From: Reyranella sp.
Lineage (GTDB): Bacteria > Pseudomonadota > Alphaproteobacteria > Reyranellales > Reyranellaceae
NCBI GenBank assembly: GCA_019750135.1
Contig: JAIEOV010000009.1
Span: 186,073 to 250,072 of the forward strand
Direction of reading: 5' to 3'
DNA length: 64,000 nt
The notes below the pieces were generated by a model that did not search any database, had not been told where the DNA came from, and worked only from the letters and a program-made list of their open reading frames with translations. Of this stretch, positions 35,604 through 43,372 are shown one piece after another (the first letter of the stretch is position 1; each line of letters opens with the position of its first letter). The position numbers were made by a program, and so were the translations under genes.

Positions 35604-36392
35604 TCAGCGCAGGTATTTCCCGAAGAACGCCTTGGTACGCGCCTCGGCATCGGGGCCTGCGACGGGATCATGGGCCAGGCGATGTTGCTTGCCGTCCGCC
35701 ACGGTGATCGTGCGATCGGCGGCCTTGATGTCGAAGCCGTGATGGGCGTTGGGGTAGTAGACGACGTCGACCAAGCCGGGCTGGGTGAAGCCGGCGGCTT
35801 GCAGCTTGCGGCAGTCGTCCGCACGAGTCCAATCGTCCTGGTCGCCGATCAGGATCAGGAGCGGCACGGCGACGTCGCGGTCGAACCGTTGCTGGCAGCT
35901 CGGATAGTAGGCGACGGCGGCCTTGAGACCACGCGCGGCGAGGCCATAGCTCTTCTGGATTGCCCGCATCGTCGTCCATCCGCCATGGCTGTGGCCGATC
36001 AGGCCGATCTCGCCCTTGCGCACGAAGGGTTGGGCATTGAGGAAGTCAATGGCACCGGCCACGTCGGCCACGCGCATGTTGCCGTTCACCACGTTGCCGC
36101 GGCCGCACGCCGACGTCTCGCCGCGGGGTCCGAAGGAATCAGGAGCAACGACGACGTAGCCCCAACTCGCCAGCAGCTTGCCCCAGATATCGGTATGCGG
36201 GCGGACGCCAGCGCAGCCATGGGCCAGGACGATCGCGGCAAACGGCCCGGCTCCGGCGGGTTTGTACAGCTGGGCGGAAATCTCGGGTCCGGCGGGGCTG
36301 CTGCCGACGGCGACACTGGGGAAGCGCACGATCTGAGCGGAGGCGCTGCCGGCAAACAGCAGCGCGAGAGCAATCGCGATCGCGCGTATCAT
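35604..36392 (-). CDS. Dienelactone hydrolase family protein, exported
   Basis: A 262-residue alpha/beta hydrolase with a Sec signal peptide (cut about ASAQ, residue 20). VLAHGCAGVRP holds the oxyanion turn, GHSHGG (about 143-148) the nucleophile Ser, GDQDDWTRADDC the acid and HHGFD the His. Dienelactone hydrolases use Cys as the nucleophile; here it is Ser, as in the DLH-like esterases. The signal peptide implies periplasmic action on an ester or lactone. It converges with the Bug gene, 3 bp apart. Confidence 0.83.
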   Translation of the reverse strand: MIRAIAIALALLFAGSASAQIVRFPSVAVGSSPAGPEISAQLYKPAGAGPFAAIVLAHGCAGVRPHTDIWGKLLASWGYVVVAPDSFGPRGETSACGRGNVVNGNMRVADVAGAIDFLNAQPFVRKGEIGLIGHSHGGWTTMRAIQKSYGLAARGLKAAVAYYPSCQQRFDRDVAVPLLILIGDQDDWTRADDCRKLQAAGFTQPGLVDVVYYPNAHHGFDIKAADRTITVADGKQHRLAHDPVAGPDAEARTKAFFGKYLR

Positions 36393-36429
36393 GCCTCATA
36401 CTAGGCACAAACCCGGAGAGACGCCCACC

Positions 36430-36762
36430 ATGATCAAGACGATCGGCCTGTTGACGCGCAAGGACGACTGGACCCACGAGCAGTTCATGAAGCATTGGGT
36501 CGAGATACACGCACCGCTCGCCCATGCCGTGCCGGGCCTGCGCCGCTACGTGCAGAACCACATCAAGGGCGAGCGCACGCGCGCCGACGTTCCCGCCACC
36601 GAGGTCGCGATCGACGGCATCGCCGAGCTGTGGTTCGAGGACCAGGCCGCGCTCGAGGCGGCGGCGAAGACGCCGGAGATGAAGGCGCTGCATGCCGACG
36701 GCGCGAAGTTCATCGGCCGGATCAGGAGCTACGTGATCGACGAGAAGACTGTGATCGGGTGA
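36430..36762 (+). CDS. EthD domain protein
   Basis: A 110-residue dimeric alpha-beta barrel protein. MIKTIGLLTRKDDWTHEQF then HWVEIHAPLA and VPGLRRYVQNH are the EthD pattern. EthD-type proteins accompany degradation of ethers and other compounds, and some act as isomerases; the precise role is unknown. It diverges from the dienelactone hydrolase gene with 37 bp between ATGs, and its stop lies within a bidirectional terminator-like stem. Confidence 0.82.
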   Translation: MIKTIGLLTRKDDWTHEQFMKHWVEIHAPLAHAVPGLRRYVQNHIKGERTRADVPATEVAIDGIAELWFEDQAALEAAAKTPEMKALHADGAKFIGRIRSYVIDEKTVIG

Positions 36763-36799
36763 ATGGGAGAGCGGGCCGGAGGCCCGCGCTCCCATTCAC
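36759..36799. terminator. Bidirectional terminator-like palindrome
   Basis: GTGAATGGGAGAGCGGGCC and GGCCCGCGCTCCCATTCAC form 19-bp arms with one mismatch around GGA. The stem contains the stop codons of both convergent genes (EthD and Bug). Confidence 0.7.
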
Positions 36800-37764
36800 T
36801 CCGGCTCGATGCCGGCGGCCTTCGCGGTGTCACGCCAAACGACCAGCTCCTCGCTGATGCGCTTGGCGAAGGCATCGGGTGGCTCGCCGCCGGGAATGGC
36901 CGCGAGGTCGCGGATCTTGGCCTGCATCTCGGGTTCGGCCAGCACCGCGACGACGTCCTCCTGGATGCGGCGCGCCAAGTCTGCCGGCATCCTGCCCGGT
37001 CCGAACATGGCGAACCACGCAGAGCGCTCGACGCCCGGGACACCCGCCTCGGTCATGGTCGGCACCTCGGGCAGCACCTCCAGCCGCTTCTCGGTGCTGA
37101 CCGCCAGCATCTTCAGCGTCCCGCTGCGGTGGTGCGACATCACCGTGAGTGGGCTGGTGAAGCCCACCGGGATGTGGCCTCCGGCCAGCTCCTGCATCAT
37201 CGGCGCGGCGCCCTTGTAGGCGACGTTCTCGATCGTGAGCCCGCTCTTCAACCGGAACAATTCGCCGATCATGCGCGTGGTGTTCTCGGTGCTGCCGAAC
37301 TGGTACTTGCCGGGGTTGGCACGCGCCGCGGCCAGGAACTTGTCCATGCTGTCGAAGCCCGCCTTGGGCGAGCCGACGAGGGCGATCGCGCCGCCCACCA
37401 GGATCGTTACCGGCGTGAAGTCCTTTTCCGTATCGTAGGGCAGCGTCTTGGTCGTGAAAGGATTGATGGTGTGGGCGCTGGTCGTCACCAGCAGCGTGTA
37501 GCCATCGGCGGGTGCCTTGGCGACGATCTCGCTGCCTAAAATGCCGCTGGCGCCGCCCTTGTTGTCGATGACGACGGTCTGCTTCCAACGCTCGGCGAGC
37601 TTGGGGACGATCAGCCGTGCCACGAGGTCCGTGCCGCCGCCGGCCGGATAGGGCACCACGACGCGCACCTGCTTCGACGGGAAATCCTGCGCCCGCAGCA
37701 CCGCCGGCGCCGCGCTCCACGCTGCCGCCGCGGTCACGAAGCCGCGCCGTCCCAACCTCGCCAT
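36796..37764 (-). CDS. Bug family (TTT) solute-binding protein, Tat signal
   Basis: A 322-residue Bug receptor. MARLGRRGFVTAAAAWSAAP is a twin-arginine signal (RRGFVT), unlike the Sec signals of the other two Bug proteins here. DFPSKQVRVVVPYPAGGGTD and the DNKGGASGILGSE region are the family hallmarks. Use of Tat suggests folding before export. No cognate membrane genes are present. The ligand is unknown. Confidence 0.92.
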   Translation of the reverse strand: MARLGRRGFVTAAAAWSAAPAVLRAQDFPSKQVRVVVPYPAGGGTDLVARLIVPKLAERWKQTVVIDNKGGASGILGSEIVAKAPADGYTLLVTTSAHTINPFTTKTLPYDTEKDFTPVTILVGGAIALVGSPKAGFDSMDKFLAAARANPGKYQFGSTENTTRMIGELFRLKSGLTIENVAYKGAAPMMQELAGGHIPVGFTSPLTVMSHHRSGTLKMLAVSTEKRLEVLPEVPTMTEAGVPGVERSAWFAMFGPGRMPADLARRIQEDVVAVLAEPEMQAKIRDLAAIPGGEPPDAFAKRISEELVVWRDTAKAAGIEPE

Positions 37765-37796
37765 GTCCCCTCCCTCGAGTCTCGTTGGGCGGGAAC

Positions 37797-38627
37797 CTAG
37801 AGCGCCGCGGTCTCCGATACCAGCGTCTCCAGGCGCGCAAGGGCAGCGGCATGTGCGCCTGTCCCGAGGTCGGCATGGATGACCGCGATACGATCGGCGA
37901 AAGCCGACGGCCGGCGGGCAAAGCCGTCGACGGCCGCCACGGCACCCTTCTCATTCAAGAGGTAGACACCGTTCAGGGCAAACAGCGTCTGGCAGAGACA
38001 GGCGACGGCGCGGAAGACACAGCCCGCCAGGTAGGAGACGTCGCGGCGATTGAGACTCTTGCGGGCATTGGCCAAGGCGAAGGACGCCTCCCATTCGAAG
38101 CGCTTGCGCAGCGCCGCCGCGAGCAGCGGCGGATAGGGCATCGTGCGGGCTCTCAGGGCGCCAAGCGAACCCGCCGGATCGTGCATCACTCGCGCATAAG
38201 CGACCTCGCCGATGTAGATGGTCGGCAAGAAGGCATGCGGGTGGCCGGGCTGGTAGTGCGGCTCGACCTTGCCGGCATGAGCGTCGTCGATCGCCGCCGC
38301 CACGCGATCGAGGTCGCGATAGAGCAGGTCGACATGGACGCCGCCGATCAGCAGCCAGCCGCCACCGTCGATCCACGGTCCCCAGCCGCCGAGCGGCGTG
38401 ACCTCGGCCTTGGGGCCGCGGTCATCGAGCGACGCGACTGCTCGCCCCAGGGTTGCGATGTCGATCGGCCGCTGGCCGCGATAGTACAGCCCGATATCGT
38501 AGTCCGAGGCCGCCGTCCCCGTGCCGCGGGCGCGCGAGCCGCCCAGGGCAACCGCCTCGATGCCCGGCACCGGCCCCAGCGCCCCGACCAGGCGGCTGAG
38601 CAGGGCTTCGTCGTTTGCATCGCTCAT
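37797..38627 (-). CDS. Nucleotidyltransferase domain protein
   Basis: A 276-residue protein with an N-terminal polymerase-beta-like nucleotidyltransferase domain. GGSRARGTG and SDYDIGLYY (about 33-54) give the G-G-S and D-x-D motifs, and a further Asp lies in HVDLLYRDLD. The C-terminal half is helical, as in the DUF4037 or aminoglycoside adenylyltransferase-like groups. It might modify a small molecule or RNA; specificity is unknown. ATG 38627 begins just before the conserved part. It diverges from the D-aminoacylase-like gene by 76 bp. Confidence 0.78.
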   Translation of the reverse strand: MSDANDEALLSRLVGALGPVPGIEAVALGGSRARGTGTAASDYDIGLYYRGQRPIDIATLGRAVASLDDRGPKAEVTPLGGWGPWIDGGGWLLIGGVHVDLLYRDLDRVAAAIDDAHAGKVEPHYQPGHPHAFLPTIYIGEVAYARVMHDPAGSLGALRARTMPYPPLLAAALRKRFEWEASFALANARKSLNRRDVSYLAGCVFRAVACLCQTLFALNGVYLLNEKGAVAAVDGFARRPSAFADRIAVIHADLGTGAHAAALARLETLVSETAAL

Positions 38628-38703
38628 GGCTTTGTTTAGCGCCAAAGGAACTGGAAAAGGTTGCCGCGCCGTCACACCATGACAGAAATCTGAAGGAGCC
38701 AAC

Positions 38704-40389
38704 ATGTTCGACCTGGTCATCAAGGATGCCGAGATCCACGACGGCGCGGGCAGCGCACCGGTGCGCGGCGACCTCGGAGTGACGGGCGGGAAGATCACGG
38801 CCATCGGCGGCAAACTCGGCGCGGCCAAGGAGACGGTGAAGGCGGACGGCCTGGCGCTGGCGCCCGGCATCATCGACGGCCACACCCATTACGACGCCCA
38901 GATCACCTGGGATCCCTTCGTCGATCCCTCGCCGGCGCTCGGCGTCACCACGGCCGTGCTGGGCAACTGCGGCTTCACCATCGCGCCCTGCAAGCCGGCC
39001 GACCGCGACCTCACCATGCGCCATCTCACCCATGTCGAGGGCATGTCGCTCGATGCGCTGCGCGCCGGCATCCGTTGGGAGTTCGAGAGCTTCCCGCAGT
39101 ACCTCGACATGCTGCAGCGCCTCGGCGTCGGCCCCAACGTCGCCTGCTTCGCCGGCCACTCGGCCATCCGCACCTTCGTCATGGGCGAGGAGGCAACGGA
39201 GCGTAAGGCAAGCGACGACGAGATCGCAGCGATGACGACGCTGGTGCGCGAGGCCATGGCGGCCGGCGCCGTGGGCTTCGCCACCTCGACCGCCGAGGCG
39301 CACAACGGCGAAGGCGGCACGCCGATGCCGTCGCGCCTGGCCGACGATCGCGAACTGCGCACGCTGGTGCGGACGATGGGCGAGAGCGGGCGCGGCGTCT
39401 ACATGTTGACCAAGGGCAGCAAGACCTCGATCCCCTATCTCGAGGAGTTGGCCGTCGAAGCCAAGCGGCCGGTGGTGATCGCCGCCCTCTTCCATTCCAA
39501 CACCAACCCGACGGCAGCCTTCACGACGCTCGACCAGATCAATGCCGCCCGCTCACGCGGCCATCAGCTGGTGGCGCAGACCTCGTGCTGCCCGCTCAGC
39601 ATGGATTTCACCTTCAAGAGCCCGTACCTGTTCGAGAGCATGCAGTCGTGGAAGCCTGCCATGGCGGCGCACGACGGCGAGGCGCTGAAGAAGGTCTACC
39701 GCGACAGGTCGTGGCGCGACGCCGTGCGCAAGGAGATCGAAGCCGCGCGCGGCCGGCTGGTGTTCAACGGCGAGTGGGACAGGCTCTTCGTCGTGGAGAC
39801 GGCGAAGGCGGAAAATCGCCCTCTCGAAGGGGCCACGCTGGCGGATTTGGCGAAGAAAGCGAACAAGGACCCGCTCGACTGCATCCTCGATTTCGCGCTC
39901 TCGGAAGAGCTCGACACGATGTTCGTGGCCCAGCTCCTGCACAACGACGAGAAGGCGGTGGGCCGGATCCTGGCCGATCCCCAGACCCACATCTCCCTGT
40001 CGGATGCCGGCGCCCATCTCACCTTCTTCTGCGACGCCGGCTTCGGGCTTCACCTCATGGGCCATTGGAGTCGCGACCTCGGCGTGCTCGACCTGCCGCA
40101 GGCCGTGCACCGGCTCACCGGTCAGCCGGCCAAGCTGTTCGGCCTCAAGAACCGCGGCTTGCTGCGCGAAGGCTATGCCGCCGACCTGATGCTGTTCGAT
40201 CCCCGGACGGTCGCTCGCGGGCCCAAGCGCCGTGCGCACGACCTGCCGGCCGGCGCGGCACGGCTCACCGCCTCGGCCATCGGCTTGCATGGCGTCTGGA
40301 TCAACGGCGCCAAGGTCGCCAATGACAAGGGCTTCTGCGCCGATCCCAAGGCGCGGCCGGGCGAGGTGATCCGCGACTTCGCATCTTAG
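38704..40389 (+). CDS. N-acyl-D-amino-acid deacylase family amidohydrolase
   Basis: A 561-residue paralogue of the product of the 18893-20602 gene. HTHYDAQITWDP (about 61-72) carries the HxH motif, TAVLGNCGFTIAPCKP the family stretch, and SDAGAHLTFFCDAGFGLHLM the late Asp. AAGGAG precedes ATG 38704 closely. Unlike its paralogue it is not directly joined to a Bug gene. It may act on a different acylated substrate. It is the last ordinary catabolic gene before the accessory region. Confidence 0.9.
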   Translation: MFDLVIKDAEIHDGAGSAPVRGDLGVTGGKITAIGGKLGAAKETVKADGLALAPGIIDGHTHYDAQITWDPFVDPSPALGVTTAVLGNCGFTIAPCKPADRDLTMRHLTHVEGMSLDALRAGIRWEFESFPQYLDMLQRLGVGPNVACFAGHSAIRTFVMGEEATERKASDDEIAAMTTLVREAMAAGAVGFATSTAEAHNGEGGTPMPSRLADDRELRTLVRTMGESGRGVYMLTKGSKTSIPYLEELAVEAKRPVVIAALFHSNTNPTAAFTTLDQINAARSRGHQLVAQTSCCPLSMDFTFKSPYLFESMQSWKPAMAAHDGEALKKVYRDRSWRDAVRKEIEAARGRLVFNGEWDRLFVVETAKAENRPLEGATLADLAKKANKDPLDCILDFALSEELDTMFVAQLLHNDEKAVGRILADPQTHISLSDAGAHLTFFCDAGFGLHLMGHWSRDLGVLDLPQAVHRLTGQPAKLFGLKNRGLLREGYAADLMLFDPRTVARGPKRRAHDLPAGAARLTASAIGLHGVWINGAKVANDKGFCADPKARPGEVIRDFAS

Positions 40390-40436
40390 TTCAAGGCCGC
40401 ATGAGTCCGTCTCGTTCGCGCACTTGCGGCGGTCAG

Positions 40437-40785
40437 GCTAGGCTCGAGGCATGCTGAAAGCCCGCTTGCCTGCCTTCGATCCGGCCGACCTCGCCGAGAG
40501 CAACGCGAACACAGGGCCAAGCCCCGTGGCGAGCACAGGTCCGATCGGTCCGACCATCGTCCCGAGCGCCGCAAGCACCGGCACGAGAGCCGCGACGAAG
40601 GCTCGCCGATGGGCCTTGGCGACCAGGTCCCGGCTTTCCTGGCCCGCCCGTCGCGTCAGATTGGTCCGCCAACCCGCGGGCGATCATGCAGACCATCTTC
40701 GTCATGGTGAAATGCGAGCTCGGTAAGGCCTTACGATGTTGCCGACGATGCCTGCAACGTTGACCAGGTGTCGGAGGTCAACAGG
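40437..40785 (+). pseudogene. Chimeric remnant: cupin 5' end, helicase tail, Lrp 5' end (copy 1)
   Basis: Positions 40437-40504 match the upstream edge and first 17 codons of the cupin gene at 63024 (LPAFDPADLAESN). They run directly into sequence matching the last part of the putative helicase at 63496-63700 (40505-40645; MGLGDQVPAFLARP), but its stop codon is lost. The Lrp-like start follows (ATG 40686, MQTIFVMVKCEL) with an inserted T near 40732 that breaks the frame. Homology ends about 40785. The order (cupin, helicase, Lrp) is permuted relative to the intact locus (helicase, Lrp, cupin). Confidence 0.8.
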
Positions 40786-40853
40786 GACACGGTCTCGCTG
40801 CTTGCGAGCTTTCGCAAGATGTCGAGATCGTAATCGCTCAGCGTGTAGGCCAT
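40731..40853 (-). CDS. Truncated small hypothetical protein
   Basis: A 40-residue reading frame starting MAYTLSDYDLDILRKL. Its N-terminus resembles that of the protein at 45663-45932 (MSCTLSTLELDLLRKL), but it runs into the Lrp remnant after about 25 residues, so it is probably cut short by the rearrangement. Function is unknown. Confidence 0.35.
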   Translation of the reverse strand: MAYTLSDYDLDILRKLASSETVSLLTSDTWSTLQASSATS

Positions 40854-40946
40854 GAGTCCCGCAAAGAAATCGATGGACTGTCGGAAAGCCGACTCAAGAT
40901 GACCGGCATTTGCGATACGAGCGACGTAGCCGGTCACGGAGGAGTT

Positions 40947-41321
40947 ATGGCGTCCGACGGAAAGTTGGTTGGGAAGCGGATTTTGATCGTTGAGGATCAC
41001 TTCCTCATCGGCGCGTCGCTTTCAGATCTCCTTGAGCGGCATGGCTGCGTCGTCAGCGGTCCTGTCTTCACCGCGAAAGACGCCGTCGACATCATCGACC
41101 GCGAGGCTATCGACGGAGCCATCCTGGACTACAAGGTCCAGGACGGTGTGACGCTGGCCATTGTCGGCCGGCTGCGCCAGGACCGGATCCCGTTTGTCAT
41201 CGTCACCGGCTATCAGCGAGAGTATCTGCCGGCGGAACTGCGGAAGGCGCCCTATCTGGCAAAGCCGGTGCTGCCGGACATTCTCATCGAGGTCATCTCG
41301 GGGACTTGGCAGACGCTCTAG
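40947..41321 (+). CDS. Single-domain response regulator
   Basis: A 124-residue stand-alone receiver domain. E16/D17 form the acidic pair (LIVEDH), D61 in ILDYKV is the phosphorylation site, Thr87 and K106 (YLAKPV) complete the switch. There is no output domain, so it acts through protein contacts, as stress-response receivers do. ATG 40947 follows GGAGGAG; an earlier ATG at 40899 has no ribosome site. No histidine kinase is nearby. Confidence 0.88.
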   Translation: MASDGKLVGKRILIVEDHFLIGASLSDLLERHGCVVSGPVFTAKDAVDIIDREAIDGAILDYKVQDGVTLAIVGRLRQDRIPFVIVTGYQREYLPAELRKAPYLAKPVLPDILIEVISGTWQTL

Positions 41322-41413
41322 CGGGCGCTTCTAATTGCTTGATCGCGGCAATTTCAGCGCAACCGCAGGACAAATAAGGTGTTTATGCGGTGCAACGCCA
41401 AGGGAAATCCATC

Positions 41414-41617
41414 ATGGCCCGTAGCGCTTACGACCAACCGCTCGAAGTCGACACCCAAGACGGTGAAGTCGTGATCGTTGGTCCGGGCGCGACCGCTGTG
41501 GCCTTGCCCCCCGAAGCCGCCGCGGTGTCGGCCGAACGGCTGGCGGCGGCGGCCAGGAAAGCGGCCGCCATGGCTCAGGACAAGACCGCTTCGCAGGACA
41601 AATCGTCGGAGGCCTGA
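41414..41617 (+). CDS. Small hypothetical protein
   Basis: A 67-residue soluble protein starting MARSAYDQPLEVDTQDGEVV, with an Ala-rich helix (about 35-60) and a polar Lys/Ser tail. ATG 41414 follows AGGGAAA. Its 3' end overlaps the 3' end of the convergent Crp/Fnr gene by 43 bp. I do not recognise a family. Confidence 0.55.
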   Translation: MARSAYDQPLEVDTQDGEVVIVGPGATAVALPPEAAAVSAERLAAAARKAAAMAQDKTASQDKSSEA

Positions 41618-42312
41618 AGTTCGCCGCGAGCGAAGCGCAGGGTCTCCCGGCAACTGCAACACAACCGTTCCAAGCCTGGACGATCGAGGATCTCGAGCGA
41701 ACCGCGACCGCCCTTCATGACCCCATCCCGATAGAGCTTCGACACGCAGGCGGCGATGGTCGTCCTCTGAGCGCCCAGCATCTGGGCCAGGGATTCCTGC
41801 GTCACCGGCAATGCCCTGTCGAGGCCGCTGCGCTCGAGGGTATCGAGGATCGCGCGGCAGAGCCTGCTTTCCACGGTATGCAAGGCATTGCAGAGCACGA
41901 ACTGCCGAGCCTCCAGGAGAAGGAACTCGACATACTTGTGGACCGCCGTCCTCAAGGAGGCCGACTCCAGGAACAGCTCTCGGTAGGAGGCCGCCGGCAG
42001 GCGCAGAGCTTCGCCGCCCACCTGGACCACCGCCCGCGTGAACAACTGGCCAGTGCCGCAGGCTTCGAATATGCCGAGCGCCCCCTCCCGGCCAACCATC
42101 CCGCTTTCGACGGATTCGCCCGCGACGGTCTCGGCCATCACCGCCACGAGACCATGGCGAGGAAAGTGCACCCACTCGACCTCATCGCCAAGATTGTGCA
42201 GGACGTCGCCTCGCACCAGTTCGAACTTTTGAAAGCGTTCGGCAAAGCGCGCCTTGGACGCTGGTTCCAGGCTCCTCAGCAGCACGTTGCTTTCCAAGTG
42301 AGGTTCGCTCAC
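41575..42312 (-). CDS. Crp/Fnr family transcriptional regulator
   Basis: A 245-residue regulator. Residues about 15-130 form a cyclic-nucleotide-binding-like beta-roll (GDVLHNLGDEVEWVHFPRHG). The helix-turn-helix lies about 175-205 (VTQESLAQMLGAQRTTIAA). The canonical cAMP-contact motif is not obvious, and there are no N-terminal FNR-type Fe-S cysteines. The short C-terminal tail contains CCSC. The signal it senses is unknown. No clear neighbour target is seen. Confidence 0.88.
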   Translation of the reverse strand: MSEPHLESNVLLRSLEPASKARFAERFQKFELVRGDVLHNLGDEVEWVHFPRHGLVAVMAETVAGESVESGMVGREGALGIFEACGTGQLFTRAVVQVGGEALRLPAASYRELFLESASLRTAVHKYVEFLLLEARQFVLCNALHTVESRLCRAILDTLERSGLDRALPVTQESLAQMLGAQRTTIAACVSKLYRDGVMKGGRGSLEILDRPGLERLCCSCRETLRFARGELQASDDLSCEAVLS

Positions 42313-42684
42313 GTCTCCCCCAGTAGCCCATCCTGCTACGGTCTTGATCCGACTGTAGCCGAGGAATTCGTGCCGCAGTGTAGGCTTGCCGACACTCGAC
42401 AGGGAAGGTCCGGGAACGAACGTCTGGAGCGGATATGGCGACGCGATGTTTGCGGCTGCAGGGAAGCGACGGGCAGCGCGAGCCGCCCGTCACCCCTGCC
42501 AATGCAGGTTCCCACGCCCACAACAGCAAGACAGGCCACGGCCCCCAATTCCACACCGCAGCCTGCCCTGTTTAAACGTTCGACAGTCGATCCGGATCGC
42601 CGGGCATCAAAAAGAAATGGCGGAGGTTTCGGCGGACCCAGGCGTACGACGGAGCGGGCGAGCGCTGCAGACTGCTGGCTTACG
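42313..42684. other. Intergenic stretch without a supported gene
   Basis: Open frames here lack ribosome sites and protein-like composition. I see no clear promoter or hairpin that I can name. Confidence 0.5.
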
Positions 42685-42921
42685 CTACGGGCGCCGCGCC
42701 CGGCGGTCGCCCTTGTCGCCCTGACCCGGCTTGGCCACGGTCTTCGCCTTGCGGCGACGGTCCTGCGCCAGCGACCGGCCGACATCCTCGACCTCCTTGA
42801 AGGACGTCCCGCGGCGGTTGCGGCGGACGTAAAGCTTGTTGGTGCCGGTATCGATCAGCTCACGCCTTGCGGCCTGACGGCGCGCTGTCTTCTTCTTCGC
42901 GGCTTTCTTGCGTGCTGCCAT
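42685..42921 (-). CDS. Small basic conserved hypothetical protein
   Basis: A 78-residue strongly basic protein. The Lys/Arg/Ala-rich start MAARKKAAKKKTARRQAARR resembles a histone-H1-like tail and may bind nucleic acid. The core TGTNKLYVRRNRRGTSFKE and VGRSLAQDRR recurs in many rhizobial genomes as far as I recall. It lies 31 nt downstream of a minus-strand EcfG-type promoter, so it is probably a general-stress gene. A second ATG at 42930 is possible. Confidence 0.65.
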   Translation of the reverse strand: MAARKKAAKKKTARRQAARRELIDTGTNKLYVRRNRRGTSFKEVEDVGRSLAQDRRRKAKTVAKPGQGDKGDRRARRP

Positions 42922-42951
42922 TGGCTCCATCCCGGACTGCTGTGCAACAAC

Positions 42952-42977
42952 AACGTCGCGTAGACTAATCCCGTTCC
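42952..42977 (-). promoter_or_regulatory. EcfG-type (general stress) promoter, minus strand
   Basis: On the minus strand GGAAC (42977-42973), 17 bases, CGTT (42955-42952) matches the alphaproteobacterial EcfG consensus GGAAC-N16/17-CGTT exactly. It faces the small basic protein gene. Confidence 0.7.
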
Positions 42978-42985
42978 GTTTCCCT

Positions 42986-43011
42986 GGAACGAAAGACAGC
43001 GCGGTTTCGTT
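42986..43011 (+). promoter_or_regulatory. EcfG-type (general stress) promoter, plus strand
   Basis: GGAAC (42986-42990), 17 bases, CGTT (43008-43011) is an exact match. It is back to back with the minus-strand promoter, 8 bp apart, and ends 26 nt before the ATG at 43037. Confidence 0.7.
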
Positions 43012-43036
43012 GGTGACGTCGGCAACAGAGGGTTGA

Positions 43037-43372
43037 ATGAACGCAGTCCATGCAGTGGAAGAAGCGTGCCACCGCTTCTTGCGCGATCCGAAGGACGATT
43101 TGGTCCGTGCGTCTCTCCTCGACGCGTTGGCCAGATACAAGGCAATTCCCCTCGACGCCTTCCCGGCTACCGTCATCGGCCTGGTCAGGACCTCCCACGA
43201 ACAGGCCGACGAGTTGAGCAACCGTATATTGGCCAGTAACAACCTGTCTGAACCGCGGATACGCCAGGAAGCGGAGGCGGTATGTCGAACGATCAGCTCT
43301 CTCGCCTCGGAGTTGACGCCCCCGCATTCGATGAGGGGGGCGGACGTCAACTCTGGCCGACGTGTGGGATAG
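43037..43372 (+). CDS. Hypothetical protein under an EcfG-type promoter
   Basis: A 111-residue soluble, mostly helical protein (MNAVHAVEEACHRFLRDPKD). There are no recognisable domains, signal or membrane segments. The last 8 codons overlap the 3' end of the broken ligase gene on the other strand. ATG 43037 has AGAGGG upstream and a perfect EcfG promoter before that, which is the best evidence that it is real. Confidence 0.6.
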   Translation: MNAVHAVEEACHRFLRDPKDDLVRASLLDALARYKAIPLDAFPATVIGLVRTSHEQADELSNRILASNNLSEPRIRQEAEAVCRTISSLASELTPPHSMRGADVNSGRRVG

